Positions 18,615 to 30,937 of a stretch of DNA of 64,000 bases are shown here, in pieces. Source of the stretch: Burkholderiales bacterium (GTDB taxonomy: Bacteria > Pseudomonadota > Gammaproteobacteria > Burkholderiales > Casimicrobiaceae); the NCBI GenBank assembly GCA_025927765.1, contig JAICKU010000002.1, forward strand, positions 51,853 to 115,852, in the 5' to 3' direction. Position numbers and translations under genes: made by a program. Under the pieces are notes generated by a model that was not told the origin of the DNA, searched no databases, and saw only the letters and a program-made list of their open reading frames with translations. How positions within the stretch are numbered: position 1 is the first letter of the stretch; every line of letters begins with the position of its first letter.

Positions 18615-19604
18615 ATGAAAGCACCCGTTCGTGTCGCCGTCACCGGCGCCGCCGGCCAGATCGGCTACAGCCTCCTTCCCCGCATCGCCGCCGGCGAGAT
18701 GCTCGGTCCCGACCAGCCCGTGATCCTCCAGCTGCTCGAGCTGCCCATCGACAAGGCGCAGTCCGCGCTGAAGGGCGTGATGATGGAGATGGAGGATTGC
18801 GCGTTTCCGCTGCTCGCCGGCATGACCGGCACCGGCGATGCGAAGGTCGCGTTCAAGGACGCCGACGTGGCGCTTCTCGTCGGCGCCAAGCCGCGCGGCC
18901 CGGGGATGGAGCGCAAGGACCTGCTGCTCGAGAACGCGAAGATCTTCATCGAGCAGGGCCAGGCGCTCGACGCGGTGGCGTCGCGCGACGTGCGCGTGCT
19001 GGTCGTGGGCAATCCGGCCAACACCAACGCGTACATCGCGATGAACTCGGCTCCGTCGCTGCCGAAGAAGAACTTCACCGCGATGCTGCGGCTCGATCAC
19101 AACCGCGCGCTCACGCAGCTCGCGCAGAAGAGCGGCACGCCGGTGGGGTCGATCGAGAAGCTGATCGTCTGGGGCAACCATTCGCCCACGATGTATCCCG
19201 ACTACCGGTTCGCGACCGCCGACGGCCAGTCGCTGAAGGACCTGATCCATGACGACGCGTGGAATCGCGACGTGTTCATCCCGACGGTCGCCAAGCGCGG
19301 CGCGGCGATCATTGCGGCGCGCGGGCTGTCGTCGGCGGCCTCCGCGGCCAACGCGGCCATCGATCACGTGCACGACTGGATCCTCGGCAGCAACGGCAAA
19401 TGGGTCACGATGGGCGTGCCGTCCGACGGCAGCTACGAAATCCCGCAGGGCATCGTGTACGGCGTGCCGGTGATCACGAGGAACGGCGAGTACACGCGCG
19501 TCGAAGGGCTGCCGATCGACGCGTTCTCGCGCGAGAAGATGAACGCCACGCTCTCCGAGCTCGAAGACGAGCGCGCGGGCGTCGCATCGCTGCTCGGCAA
19601 GTGA
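18615..19604 (+). CDS. mdh: Malate dehydrogenase
   Basis: 329 residues. NAD-dependent oxidation of malate to oxaloacetate. The nucleotide-binding [19 protein letters not shown], substrate Arg loops ([14 protein letters not shown]), [14 protein letters not shown] and the catalytic His in [15 protein letters not shown] are those of the cytosolic-type MDH found in betaproteobacteria. ATG at 18615 has GGAG 8 bases upstream; the ORF track extension to 18516 is spurious. First gene of the plus-strand block with prpB following after 8 bp. Confidence 0.96.
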   Translation: MKAPVRVAVTGAAGQIGYSLLPRIAAGEMLGPDQPVILQLLELPIDKAQSALKGVMMEMEDCAFPLLAGMTGTGDAKVAFKDADVALLVGAKPRGPGMERKDLLLENAKIFIEQGQALDAVASRDVRVLVVGNPANTNAYIAMNSAPSLPKKNFTAMLRLDHNRALTQLAQKSGTPVGSIEKLIVWGNHSPTMYPDYRFATADGQSLKDLIHDDAWNRDVFIPTVAKRGAAIIAARGLSSAASAANAAIDHVHDWILGSNGKWVTMGVPSDGSYEIPQGIVYGVPVITRNGEYTRVEGLPIDAFSREKMNATLSELEDERAGVASLLGK

Positions 19605-19612
19605 CGCGCGCA

Positions 19613-20521
19613 ATGACCGCTGCCACCAACGTGCCGTGTCCGGCGACGGCGGGTGCGCGCTTTCGCGCCGCGGTCGCCGCCGAGCAGCCGCTGCAGGTCC
19701 CCGGCGCCGTATGCGCGTACCACGCGATCCTCGCGCAGCGCTCGGGCTTTCGCGCGCTGTACCTGTCGGGCGGCGGCGTGGCGGCGTCGTCGCTCGGCCT
19801 GCCCGATCTTGGCATCAGCAACCTCGACGACGTGTTGACCGACGTGCGCCGCATCACCGATGCCTGCGACCTGCCGCTCCTCGTCGACGCCGACACCGGC
19901 TTCGGCGCCTCGGCGTTCAACGTGGCGCGCACCGTCAAATCGCTGATCAAGGCCGGCGCGGCGGCGATGCACATCGAGGATCAGGTCGGCGCCAAGCGCT
20001 GCGGTCACCGGCCCGGCAAGGAGCTCGTCTCGCAGCAGGAGATGGTCGACCGCGTGAAGGCAGCCGTCGACGCGCGCACCGATCCCGCGTTCGTCGTCAT
20101 GGCGCGCACCGATGCGCTCGCCGTCGAAGGCCTCGACGCCGCGATCGAACGCGCACGCGCGTGCGCCGAAGCAGGCGCCGACATGATCTTTCCCGAAGCG
20201 ATCACCGAACTCGACATGTACCGCCGCTTCACCGACGCGGTGGGCGTGCCGGTCCTCGCGAACCTCACCGAGTTCGGCAAGACGCCGCTCTTCACGCTCG
20301 ACGAGATCCGCAGGGCGCACGTCGCGATCGCGCTCTACCCGCTGTCGGCGTTTCGCGCGATGAACGCCGCGGCGCTGCGCGTGTATCGGACGCTCCGTGA
20401 CGAAGGCACGCAAAGGAGCGTCGTCGACACGATGCAGACGCGCGCCGACCTCTACGACTTCCTCGGTTATCACGCGTACGAACAGAAGCTCGACGCGCTC
20501 TTCGCGCGCGACAAATCGTAA
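19613..20521 (+). CDS. prpB: 2-methylisocitrate lyase
   Basis: 302 residues. It cleaves 2-methylisocitrate to succinate and pyruvate, the last step of the methylcitrate cycle. The diagnostic loop [13 protein letters not shown] with the catalytic Cys is present, along with [18 protein letters not shown], the metal-binding VDADTGFG and [14 protein letters not shown]. Isocitrate lyases carry a different insertion and are much longer. It sits 8 bp after mdh and 7 bp before prpC, so one operon. Start [11 protein letters not shown] at 19613; the ORF track start lies inside mdh. Confidence 0.95.
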   Translation: MTAATNVPCPATAGARFRAAVAAEQPLQVPGAVCAYHAILAQRSGFRALYLSGGGVAASSLGLPDLGISNLDDVLTDVRRITDACDLPLLVDADTGFGASAFNVARTVKSLIKAGAAAMHIEDQVGAKRCGHRPGKELVSQQEMVDRVKAAVDARTDPAFVVMARTDALAVEGLDAAIERARACAEAGADMIFPEAITELDMYRRFTDAVGVPVLANLTEFGKTPLFTLDEIRRAHVAIALYPLSAFRAMNAAALRVYRTLRDEGTQRSVVDTMQTRADLYDFLGYHAYEQKLDALFARDKS

Positions 20522-20528
20522 CCACGAC

Positions 20529-21692
20529 ATGGCCACGAACCCCAGCGAGACTCCTCCCGTCATCAAGCCGAAGAAATCGGTCGCACTCTCGGGTGTTGCC
20601 GCCGGCAACACCGCGCTTTGCACGGTGGGCCGCAGCGGCAACGACCTGCACTATCGCGGCTACGACATCCTCGATATCGCCGCGTCGGCCGAATTCGAGG
20701 AGATCGCGTACCTGCTCGTGCACGGGCAATTGCCGACGCGCGCCGAGCTCGCCGCGTATCACGAAAAGCTCGCGTCGCTGCGCGGCATTCCCGCGCCGGT
20801 GCGCAACGTCCTCGAGCAGATTCCCGCGTCCGCGCATCCGATGGACGTGATGCGCACCGCGTGCTCGATGCTCGGCACCGTGCACCCCGAGAACGACGCG
20901 CACGACGCCGCCGGCGCGCGCGACATCGCCGACCGGCTGATCGCGTCGTTCGGCTCGATGCTGCTCTATTGGTATCACTACAGCCGGGACGGCAAGCGCA
21001 TCGACGTCGAAACCGGCGACCGCTCGATCGCTGCACACTTCCTGCACCTGCTGCACGGCAAGCCGCCGTCGGAACGGTGGATCCGCGCGATGGACACGTC
21101 GCTCAACCTCTATGCCGAGCACGAGTTCAACGCGTCGACGTTCACCGCGCGCGTGATCGCCGGCACCGGCTCCGACATGTACTCGGCGATCACCGGCGCC
21201 ATCGGCGCGCTGCGCGGACCGAAGCACGGCGGCGCGAACGAGTTCTCGTTCGAGGTGCAGCAGCGCTACGCGAATCCCGACGAGGCCGAGGCCGACATTC
21301 GCCGGCGCGTCGGCGCGCGCGAAGTCGTGATCGGCTTCGGGCATCCGGTGTACACGATCGCCGATCCGCGCAACAAGATCATCAAGGACGTGGCGCGCGA
21401 GCTGTCGCAGGCGGCCGGCGACACGAAGATGTACGACATTGCCGAGCGCCTCGAGTCGGTGATGTGGGACGCGAAGAAGATGTTCCCGAACCTCGACTGG
21501 TTCTCCGCGGTGAGCTACCACATGATGGGCGTCCCGACGTCGATGTTCACGCCGCTCTTCGTCATCTCGCGCACGTCCGGCTGGTCCGCGCACGTGATCG
21601 AGCAGCGCGAGGACGGCAAGATCATCCGGCCGTCCGCGAACTACGTGGGCCCGGAGGATCGCAAGTTCGTGCCCGTCGACCAACGAGCCTGA
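20529..21692 (+). CDS. prpC: 2-methylcitrate synthase
   Basis: 387 residues. It condenses propionyl-CoA with oxaloacetate. It is a citrate-synthase fold protein lacking the N-terminal domain of gltA. Motifs: [19 protein letters not shown] near the N-terminus (a PrpC feature), [15 protein letters not shown] (His), [15 protein letters not shown] (His) and [16 protein letters not shown] (Asp). The linked prpB and prpD settle its specificity. Start at 20529, 7 bp after prpB. Confidence 0.95.
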   Translation: MATNPSETPPVIKPKKSVALSGVAAGNTALCTVGRSGNDLHYRGYDILDIAASAEFEEIAYLLVHGQLPTRAELAAYHEKLASLRGIPAPVRNVLEQIPASAHPMDVMRTACSMLGTVHPENDAHDAAGARDIADRLIASFGSMLLYWYHYSRDGKRIDVETGDRSIAAHFLHLLHGKPPSERWIRAMDTSLNLYAEHEFNASTFTARVIAGTGSDMYSAITGAIGALRGPKHGGANEFSFEVQQRYANPDEAEADIRRRVGAREVVIGFGHPVYTIADPRNKIIKDVARELSQAAGDTKMYDIAERLESVMWDAKKMFPNLDWFSAVSYHMMGVPTSMFTPLFVISRTSGWSAHVIEQREDGKIIRPSANYVGPEDRKFVPVDQRA

Positions 21693-21696
21693 TGAC

Positions 21697-23139
21697 ATGT
21701 CCGCCACCACCCCCAACGCCGCCCGCCCCGCCCCCGACCAGGTGCTGGTCGACATCGCCGACTACGTCGCGAACTACACGATCGCGAGCGAAGAGGCGTA
21801 CCGGACCGCGCACTACGACCTGCTCGACACGCTCGGCTGCGGCTTCGAAGCGCTTTCGTATCCCGCGTGCACGAAGCTCCTCGGGCCGATCGTGCCCGGC
21901 ACCGTCGTGCCGAATGGCGCGAAAGTGCCCGGGACGCCATACCAGCTCGACCCCGTGCAAGCGGCGTTCAACCTGGGCGCGACGATCCGCTGGCTCGACT
22001 TCAACGACACGTGGCTCGCCGCCGAATGGGGCCATCCGTCCGACAACCTGGGCGGCATCCTGATGACCGCCGACTGGCTGTCGCGCAACGCGATCGCCCA
22101 GGGGCGCTCGCCGCTGTGCGTCGCCGACGTGCTCACTGCGATGATCAAGGCGCACGAGATCCAGGGCGTGATCGCGTTGCAGAACGGCTTCAACCGCGTC
22201 GGCCTCGACCACGTCGTGCTGGTGAAGGTCGCAACGACCGCAGTCGTCGCGCAGATGCTGGGCCTGTCGCGGGACGAGATCATCAATGCCGTGTCGCTCG
22301 CGTTCGTCGACGGTCAGAGCCTGCGCACGTATCGGCATGCGCCGAACACCGGGTCGCGCAAGAGCTGGGCGGCCGGCGACGCCACGTCGCGCGGCGTGCG
22401 CCTCGCGCTGATCGCGAAGACCGGCGAGATGGGCTATCCGTCGGTGCTGACGGCGAAGACCTGGGGCTTCTACGACGTGCTCTTCAAGGGCCAGCCGTTC
22501 CGTTTCGACCGCCCGTACGGCAGCTACGTGATGGAGAACGTGCTCTTCAAGATCAGCTTTCCGGCCGAATTCCACGCACAGACGGCGGTCGAATGTGCCA
22601 TGCAGTTGCATCCGCTCGTTCGCGATCGCCTGAAGGACGTGCGGCGCGTCACCATCCGCACGCACGAATCGGCGATCCGCATCATCGACAAGACGGGCCC
22701 GCTCGCCAATCCCGCGGACCGCGACCACTGCATCCAGTACATGGTGGCGGTGCCGATGATCTTCGGGCACTTGACCGCAGCCGACTACGAGGACGCCGTC
22801 GCCGCCGATCCGCGCATCGACGCGCTGCGCGACAAGATGGTGTGCGTGGAGGATGCGCAGTTCTCGCGCGACTACCTCGACCCGAACAAGCGCTCGATCG
22901 CCAACGCGATCACCGTCGAGTTCAACGACGGCACCCGCACGCCGGAAGTGGTCGTCGAATATCCGATCGGCCATCGCCGCCGCCGCGAGGAGGGCATTCC
23001 GCTCTTGCTCGAGAAGTTCCGCGTGAACCTCGCGCGCCGCTTCGCGGCAAAGCAGCAGCAGGCGATCCTCGACGTCGCGCTGGATCGAAAGCGGCTGGCG
23101 GCGATGGCGGTGAACGAGTTCGTGGATCTCCTGGTGTGA
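21697..23139 (+). CDS. prpD: 2-methylcitrate dehydratase, MmgE/PrpD family
   Basis: 480 residues. It dehydrates 2-methylcitrate to 2-methyl-cis-aconitate without an iron-sulfur cluster. MmgE/PrpD features: [56 protein letters not shown], and the C-terminal [17 protein letters not shown]. The start is 4 bp after the prpC stop. The isomer produced would be rehydrated by the aconitase encoded 600 bp downstream; no acnD or prpF is present, so this is the PrpD-type branch of the pathway. Confidence 0.95.
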   Translation: MSATTPNAARPAPDQVLVDIADYVANYTIASEEAYRTAHYDLLDTLGCGFEALSYPACTKLLGPIVPGTVVPNGAKVPGTPYQLDPVQAAFNLGATIRWLDFNDTWLAAEWGHPSDNLGGILMTADWLSRNAIAQGRSPLCVADVLTAMIKAHEIQGVIALQNGFNRVGLDHVVLVKVATTAVVAQMLGLSRDEIINAVSLAFVDGQSLRTYRHAPNTGSRKSWAAGDATSRGVRLALIAKTGEMGYPSVLTAKTWGFYDVLFKGQPFRFDRPYGSYVMENVLFKISFPAEFHAQTAVECAMQLHPLVRDRLKDVRRVTIRTHESAIRIIDKTGPLANPADRDHCIQYMVAVPMIFGHLTAADYEDAVAADPRIDALRDKMVCVEDAQFSRDYLDPNKRSIANAITVEFNDGTRTPEVVVEYPIGHRRRREEGIPLLLEKFRVNLARRFAAKQQQAILDVALDRKRLAAMAVNEFVDLLV

Positions 23140-23140
23140 C

Positions 23141-23722
23141 GTGAGCGCAACCCTGCCTCGCCGGTCGTCGGTCGCGTTGCTGCTCGCGCTCTTCGCGCTG
23201 CCCGCCTGCGCCACCGACTTCCCCCATCTCAAGCCCGGATTGTGGGAAATGCAGCGCTCGTCCGACCGCCCGGGGGAGCCGCCCAATCGCGCGACGATGT
23301 GCCTCGACGATTCCGTGCAGAAGGAGATGTTCGACATGGGCGCGGGCGCGATGCAGGGCATGTGCAGCAGGCACGACTTCAAGTTCTCCGGCAATCGCGC
23401 GACCGGCGACTTCGTGTGCACGATGGGCGGCAGCACGATGCATTCGAAGTCGACGATGGTGCTCACCGGCAACACCGCCTATCGCACGGAAATCGTCACG
23501 ACGTACGAACCGCCGATGATGGGCCACGCACGCACGAAGACCGTCATCACGGCGAAGCACCTCGGCGCCTGCAAGCCGGGACAGCGGCCGGGCGACCTCG
23601 TGCTGCCGAATGGCCAGACGATGAACATGCACGACGTCATCACCGGAGCGCGCAACGCGCAGCGCGCGGCCCCGCCGAACACGCAACCGGGCGCGCGCAG
23701 GCCCGCGCCGCTCCAAAGATAG
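23141..23722 (+). CDS. DUF3617-type exported protein
   Basis: 193 residues starting at a GTG one base after the prpD stop. It has a signal peptide ([16 protein letters not shown]; the Cys is preceded by LPA, so a lipoprotein is possible but not ideal). The mature part contains [10 protein letters not shown] and CxxD-type repeats with four to five cysteines ([42 protein letters not shown]), the pattern of DUF3617 periplasmic proteins of unknown function. The C-terminus is a Pro/Ala/Arg-rich tail. Sitting inside a propionate/TCA operon is the only hint to its role. Confidence 0.7.
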   Translation: MSATLPRRSSVALLLALFALPACATDFPHLKPGLWEMQRSSDRPGEPPNRATMCLDDSVQKEMFDMGAGAMQGMCSRHDFKFSGNRATGDFVCTMGGSTMHSKSTMVLTGNTAYRTEIVTTYEPPMMGHARTKTVITAKHLGACKPGQRPGDLVLPNGQTMNMHDVITGARNAQRAAPPNTQPGARRPAPLQR

Positions 23723-23735
23723 AACGGACCCCACG

Positions 23736-26498
<2,763 letters not shown>

Positions 26499-26509
26499 CT
26501 TCCTCTCCC

Positions 26510-27391
26510 GTGGCAGCGCATCCGTTGCGGCATGCGCTGCCGCTCTTCCTGGTCGCGGGCCTTTGCCTGTCGTCGCTCGATGCAACGGCGAAGTGGCTCG
26601 TGCGCGACCATTCGCTGTGGGTGGTCGTGTGGGCGCGCTACGTCGGCCAGATGCTGGTCGTCACGCCGTTCGCGTGGCAGCGCGCCGGACGCGGCTTCTG
26701 GCGGGCGCGCAAGCCCGGGATGCAGCTTCTGCGCTCGCTCTTCCTGCTGCTCGCCACGCTCGGTTTCTGGGGTGGCCTGCGCTACCTGCCGCTCGCCGAA
26801 GCGTCGAGCATCACGTTCCTGGCACCCACGTTCGTCGTGCTGCTGTCGTGGCCGATCCTGCACGAGCGCGCGACGCGCGCCCGCCAGATCGCCTCCACCG
26901 CAGGCTTCATCGGCATCCTGATCCTGCTGCGTCCGGGTTCCGCGGTGATGCATCCGGCGGTGCTGCTGCTGCTCGCCGCGGCGCTGTCGAACGCGCTGTA
27001 CCAGCTGCTGACGCGCAAGCTCCTCGACGAGTCGCCGTACACCACGCTCTTCTACAGCGCCGTCGTCGGCACCGTTGCGATGACGCTGGCGCTGCCGTTC
27101 ACGATCGACGTCGCGCACCTGATGTCCGTGGGCGTTGGCCCGCTCGCGCTGCTCGGCGTGCTCGCCGGCCTCGGGCATTACGCGATGACGAACGCGTATC
27201 TGACGGCGCCCGCGTCGCTGCTGACGCCCTTCACGTACCTGCAGATCCTGTGGGCAACGGCATTCGGCTACCTGCTGTTCGACCAGCACCCGGATGCGCT
27301 GTCCGCGCTCGGCATGGCGATCGTCGTCGCGAGCGGCGTGGCGCTCGCGGCGTGGGAGCGCCAGTCGATGCGTCCCGCCGCCGCCCGTTGA
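26510..27391 (+). CDS. EamA/DMT-family transporter
   Basis: 293 residues, about ten predicted membrane helices in two EamA repeats (first from LFLVAGLCLSSLDATAKWLV, second from HPAVLLLLAAALSNALYQLL). Family members export small metabolites or amino acids; the substrate cannot be told. It starts at a GTG 12 bases after the acnA stop and has GxxxP-type helix endings typical of the DMT family. It may be co-transcribed with acnA. The ORF track start at 25550 lies inside acnA and is not used. Confidence 0.8.
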   Translation: MAAHPLRHALPLFLVAGLCLSSLDATAKWLVRDHSLWVVVWARYVGQMLVVTPFAWQRAGRGFWRARKPGMQLLRSLFLLLATLGFWGGLRYLPLAEASSITFLAPTFVVLLSWPILHERATRARQIASTAGFIGILILLRPGSAVMHPAVLLLLAAALSNALYQLLTRKLLDESPYTTLFYSAVVGTVAMTLALPFTIDVAHLMSVGVGPLALLGVLAGLGHYAMTNAYLTAPASLLTPFTYLQILWATAFGYLLFDQHPDALSALGMAIVVASGVALAAWERQSMRPAAAR

Positions 27392-27476
27392 ACGGCTGTT
27401 GTATTTGCGTTGCACAACAAGTTCTCGCCGGTCGCGAGCGTCCCCGGTTTTGCTGCACCGCAGCGCGCATGCGGAC

Positions 27477-27482
27477 TAGAAT
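27477..27482 (+). promoter_or_regulatory. Possible -10 box for the LEA-like lipoprotein gene
   Basis: TAGAAT, 58 bases upstream of the ATG in the 149-bp spacer after the EamA gene. No good -35 at standard distance (TGCACC at 17 bp is weak). The spacer is less GC-rich than its surroundings, consistent with a promoter region. Confidence 0.3.
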
Positions 27483-27540
27483 GTTTGGTGCGGCGTGCAA
27501 CCCACCTTACGCCCACCATTTCATTCCCAGGAGAACATCG

Positions 27541-27975
27541 ATGAAGAACGGAACGTTGGCCGCGCTCGCAGCCGTGGCGCTCGCCATGACGCTCGCGGCC
27601 TGCGGACAGCAGTCCGAACAGGCGGCAGACAAGGCGAAGGCCTCGGCCGCCGCCGCGGCGGATTCGGCCGCCACCGCCGCGAAGGATGCGGCCAACGCCG
27701 CCGGTGCGGCGGCGAAGGACGCGGCGAGCGCCACTACGGAAGCCGCCAAGGACGCGACGAACGCCACTGCCGACGCCGCGAAGTCGGCGGCCGACGCCAC
27801 CAAGGAAGCCGCAGACAAGGCCGCCGACGCGACCAAGGATGCAGGTGCGAAGGCCGCCGACGCGACGAAGGAAGCGGCGGACAAGGCCGCCGAGGCGAGC
27901 AAGGACGCCGCCGCGAAGGCCGACGACGCCGCGAAGAAGGCCAACGAAGCCGCGAAGGAAGAAGCCAAGAAGTAA
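27541..27975 (+). CDS. Ala/Lys-rich repeat lipoprotein, LEA-like
   Basis: 144 residues. Lipoprotein signal peptide with lipobox TLAAC at about residue 20 (MKNGTLAALAAVALAMTLAAC). The rest is almost entirely Ala, Lys, Asp, Glu and Thr in repeats near 11 residues (AADATKEAADK, AADATKDAGAK), predicted as one long amphipathic helix. This pattern resembles group 3 LEA and apolipoprotein-like proteins, which protect against desiccation or coat lipids, but low-complexity similarity is weak evidence. The ATG has AGGAG 8 bases upstream. A strong terminator follows 20 bases after the stop, so it is a single-gene unit or the end of one. Confidence 0.7.
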   Translation: MKNGTLAALAAVALAMTLAACGQQSEQAADKAKASAAAAADSAATAAKDAANAAGAAAKDAASATTEAAKDATNATADAAKSAADATKEAADKAADATKDAGAKAADATKEAADKAAEASKDAAAKADDAAKKANEAAKEEAKK

Positions 27976-27995
27976 GCGATGCTTCGGGTCAACGT

Positions 27996-28029
27996 GAAAC
28001 GGCCGTCTTCGGACGGCCGTTTCGCTTTG
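27996..28029 (+). terminator. Intrinsic terminator with TTCG tetraloop
   Basis: GAAACGGCCGTC, loop TTCG, GACGGCCGTTTC: a perfect 12-bp stem closed by a stable tetraloop, followed by GCTTTGG. Because the stem itself ends in AAAC/GTTT, the transcript has a U-rich 3' side. It starts 20 bases after the lipoprotein stop. Confidence 0.85.
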
Positions 28030-28148
28030 GCGCGCCCCTCCGGCGCCCCGCCGGTCGGGCGAGGCGCGTGCTTGGCATCACGCTTGCACACGCGCACACC
28101 GCTGTCGCGTGAAAGCGCAGCCCTTCGCCACGAATGGGACGGACCGCC

Positions 28149-29198
28149 ATGCAAGTGTCGACCGTCGTGACCCGCACGCCCGCCGGCAGCGCCGAGCTCG
28201 CCGCGCCGGCGCACGGCCTGTCGCTCACACAGCGCCGGTTTCTGACGCTGCTCGACAGCGCCTGCTCGATCGAGGCGCTGGCCGCGCGCCAACCGGGCGA
28301 CGCCGAGAAGCTCCAGCGCGACCTGGCGCGCCTCGCGAGCCTCGGCCTCGTCGCGTTCGATACGCCCGCCGCCAACGACGCGCACGCCGCGCTCGACACC
28401 GTCCGGCTCGGCCCGCCCGGCGCGTCGTCGCGGCTGCCGTACATCCTCGCGCCGCTCGTCGCGGCCCTGCTCGGCCTCGTCGCGTGGCATTTCCTCGCGT
28501 CGTCGCCGGCGCCTGCGCCGGCGCACAGCCCCGACACGCCGCATGCCGTCGCGTCGCCGCCGACCCCGCAGCGTGCGGCGTCACCGGCCGACGCGATCGC
28601 GACCCGGGTACTGCTGAGCGACCCGGCGCCGGCGCATCCGCGCGAGGCCGTCAAGGAGCCGCCGAGGGCCAAGCCGGTCGAAACGGAACCCAGGGCCGCG
28701 CCGGTCGACGCGTCCACTCCAGCACCCCTGCCGACGCTGCAGCCCATCGAAACCCGCCTGACGCCGCAGCCGTTCGTCGCCGCACCCATCGCGCTGCCCG
28801 TCGTGCGGCGCAGCCCGGCGCAGGAACTGCCTGCGCCGGTGCCGGGCGACGTTGCGCCGGCCAAGACCGATGGTCACGCGATGCCGCCGCCGGTCCACGT
28901 CGCGAGCGCGACCCCGGCGGCTGCGGCGCTCGTGCGCTCGCCGCCGCGCAAGCTCGTGCCCATCGCCCAGGAACCGCCGTCGTTTCCGCGCGAAGCGATG
29001 GCGGCGGGCCTCGCGAGCGGCAACGTGAAGGCGCGCCTGACCATCGACGCGAAAGGCAGCGTCAGCAGCGTCGATATCGACGAGGCGTCGCACCGCGCGT
29101 TCGATCGCGCCGTGCGCGACGCACTGTCGCGCTGGCGCTTCGAAGCGGGCGCGGCGGGCCGCACGACGACCGTCGACGTCGCCTTCAGGCGCGACTGA
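28149..29198 (+). CDS. TonB-family energy-transducer-like protein
   Basis: 349 residues from ATG 28149, which has GGGACGGA upstream; an ATG at 28134 is the alternative. Order of parts: an N-terminal cytoplasmic domain of about 85 residues with a winged-helix-like LSLTQRRFLTLLDSACSIEA and LARLASLGLVAFD; one membrane helix (ILAPLVAALLGLVAWHFLAS); a Pro/Ala-rich periplasmic spacer of about 150 residues; and a TonB C-terminal domain (PPSFPREAMAAGLASGNVKA, ending RWRFEAGAAGRTTTVDVAF). Classical TonB lacks the large cytoplasmic domain. No exbB, exbD or TonB-dependent receptor is adjacent, so its partner is unknown. Confidence 0.72.
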   Translation: MQVSTVVTRTPAGSAELAAPAHGLSLTQRRFLTLLDSACSIEALAARQPGDAEKLQRDLARLASLGLVAFDTPAANDAHAALDTVRLGPPGASSRLPYILAPLVAALLGLVAWHFLASSPAPAPAHSPDTPHAVASPPTPQRAASPADAIATRVLLSDPAPAHPREAVKEPPRAKPVETEPRAAPVDASTPAPLPTLQPIETRLTPQPFVAAPIALPVVRRSPAQELPAPVPGDVAPAKTDGHAMPPPVHVASATPAAAALVRSPPRKLVPIAQEPPSFPREAMAAGLASGNVKARLTIDAKGSVSSVDIDEASHRAFDRAVRDALSRWRFEAGAAGRTTTVDVAFRRD

Positions 29199-29260
29199 CG
29201 CATCGCGCGCGACGCGCTTCTCGCGAGGGGCACAGCAGACGCGACAGGTAAAATCGGCGG

Positions 29261-30217
29261 ATGGACGACGTCGCGGCACGCGCGCATTCGGATTCGCAGG
29301 AAGGCTTCGTCGGCGCAGCGACGAACGCGCGGCGCGACACGCGAAAGGCGGACTTCGAGCTGTCGAAACTGCGCAAGCGTTTGCGCCGCCAGGTCGGCCA
29401 GGCGATCGCCGATTTCGCGATGATCGACGCCGGCGACCGCGTGATGGTGTGCCTGTCCGGCGGCAAGGACAGCTACGGCCTGCTCGACATCCTGCTCACG
29501 TTGCGCGAGAGGTCGCCCGCGCCGTTCGAGATCGTCGCCGTCAACCTCGACCAGAAGCAGCCGGGCTTTCCCGCCGACGTGCTGCCCACGTACCTCCGTG
29601 CGCGCGACATTGCGTTTCGCATCGTCGAGCAGGATACGTACAGCGTGGTCAAGCGCGTGATCCCGGAAGGGCGCACGATGTGCTCGCTGTGCTCGCGGCT
29701 GCGCCGCGGCGTGCTGTATCGCGTCGCGGGCGAGATCGGCGCGACGAAGATCGCGCTCGGCCATCATCGCGACGACATCCTCGCGACGTTCTTCCTGAAC
29801 CTCTTCCACGGCGGCAAGCTGAAGACGATGCCGCCGAAGCTCGAGTCGGACGACGGCATGCACGTCGTGATCCGGCCGCTCGCCTACGTGCGCGAGCGGG
29901 ACCTCGCGCGCTACGCCGAGGCTTGCGCGTTCCCGCTGATCCCTTGCACGCTGTGCGGTTCGCAGGAAAACCTGCAGCGCAAGCAGGTGGCGGCGATGCT
30001 GCGCGAATGGGAGAAGCGCTTTCCCGGCCGCATCGAATCGATCTTCAACGCGATGGGAAACGTCGTGCCGACGCATCTGCTCGACACGTCGCTGCACGAC
30101 TTCGCGGCCGTGCATGCGACCGGCATGGCATCACCCGACGGCGACCGCGCGTTCGACTCCGACGACGCGCCTGCGCCGCGACCGCCGTTCGTCGACGAAG
30201 ACGACGCCGACGATTGA
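29261..30217 (+). CDS. ttcA: tRNA 2-thiocytidine(32) synthetase TtcA
   Basis: 318 residues. It adenylates and thiolates C32 of certain tRNAs using a 4Fe-4S cluster. The PP-loop [18 protein letters not shown] is at about residues 62-79. The cluster cysteines lie in [11 protein letters not shown] and [12 protein letters not shown], and [16 protein letters not shown] is the second nucleotide motif. About 20 extra residues precede the part conserved with E. coli TtcA. A TAAAAT ends 8 bases before the chosen ATG; if it is a -10 box the real start could lie a little downstream. The acidic C-terminal tail (FVDEDDADD) is unusual. Convergent with the GST gene, 12 bp apart. Confidence 0.95.
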   Translation: MDDVAARAHSDSQEGFVGAATNARRDTRKADFELSKLRKRLRRQVGQAIADFAMIDAGDRVMVCLSGGKDSYGLLDILLTLRERSPAPFEIVAVNLDQKQPGFPADVLPTYLRARDIAFRIVEQDTYSVVKRVIPEGRTMCSLCSRLRRGVLYRVAGEIGATKIALGHHRDDILATFFLNLFHGGKLKTMPPKLESDDGMHVVIRPLAYVRERDLARYAEACAFPLIPCTLCGSQENLQRKQVAAMLREWEKRFPGRIESIFNAMGNVVPTHLLDTSLHDFAAVHATGMASPDGDRAFDSDDAPAPRPPFVDEDDADD

Positions 30218-30229
30218 GCGCGCGACGCG

Positions 30230-30928
30230 TCAGTGCTGGATCGTGTGGCGGTCCTGGCCGAACAGGATCCTGCGCGCTTCGTCGTCGCTCACCGACGGCT
30301 TCACGTTGACCTCTTTCGCGAGCTCGTAGGCGCGCTTCGTCGCCGGGCGCGCCGCGATCGCTTCGCGCCAGCGCTTCAGGTCGGGAAAGTCGTCGATGTC
30401 CTGCCCCTGCCGGGCCGGCTGGACCCACGGATAGCAGGCGATGTCCGCGATCGAATAGTCGCCAACGATGAATCGGCGACCGTGCAGCTGCTTGTCGAGC
30501 ACCGCGTAGAGGCGTCCCGTTTCCTTCACGTAGCGCTCGGTCGGATACACGAGCCGCTCCGGCGCGTAATGCGCGAAGTGATGGTTCTGCCCGGCCATTG
30601 GACCGAGGCCCGCCATCTGCCAGAACAGCCACTGGATGCATTGCCAGCGCTCGCGCGCGCCGTGCGGGATCAACTGGCCGGTCTTGTCGGCGAGGTAGAG
30701 CAGGATCGCCCCGGATTCGAACAGCGGCAGCGGACCGCCGCCGATCGCGGGGGCGTGATCCACGATCGCGGGAATACGGTTGTTCGGCGAGATCGCGAGG
30801 AACTCGGACGTGAACTGCTCGCCCTTCGAGATGTTGACGGGCTTCAGCGTGTACGGCAGGCCCGTCTCCTCGAGGTACATCGTGATCTTGTGGCCGTTGG
30901 GGGTGGTCCAGTAGTAGAGGTCGAGCAT
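30230..30928 (-). CDS. Glutathione S-transferase family protein (Nu/YfcG-like)
   Basis: 232 residues. N-terminal thioredoxin-like domain with YYWTTPNGHKITMYLEE; the TPNGHK motif is the active-site signature of Nu-class GSTs such as YfcG, which bind glutathione disulfide and have disulfide reductase activity. NNRIPAIVDHAP and LPLFESGAILLYLADKTG form the glutathione-binding cis-Pro and Glu-Ser region. The helical C-terminal domain contains QWLFWQMAGLGPMAGQ. It precedes the SDR gene by 9 bp in the MFS-SDR-GST unit. Confidence 0.9.
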   Translation of the reverse strand: MLDLYYWTTPNGHKITMYLEETGLPYTLKPVNISKGEQFTSEFLAISPNNRIPAIVDHAPAIGGGPLPLFESGAILLYLADKTGQLIPHGARERWQCIQWLFWQMAGLGPMAGQNHHFAHYAPERLVYPTERYVKETGRLYAVLDKQLHGRRFIVGDYSIADIACYPWVQPARQGQDIDDFPDLKRWREAIAARPATKRAYELAKEVNVKPSVSDDEARRILFGQDRHTIQH

Positions 30929-30937
30929 CGTCAGGGA

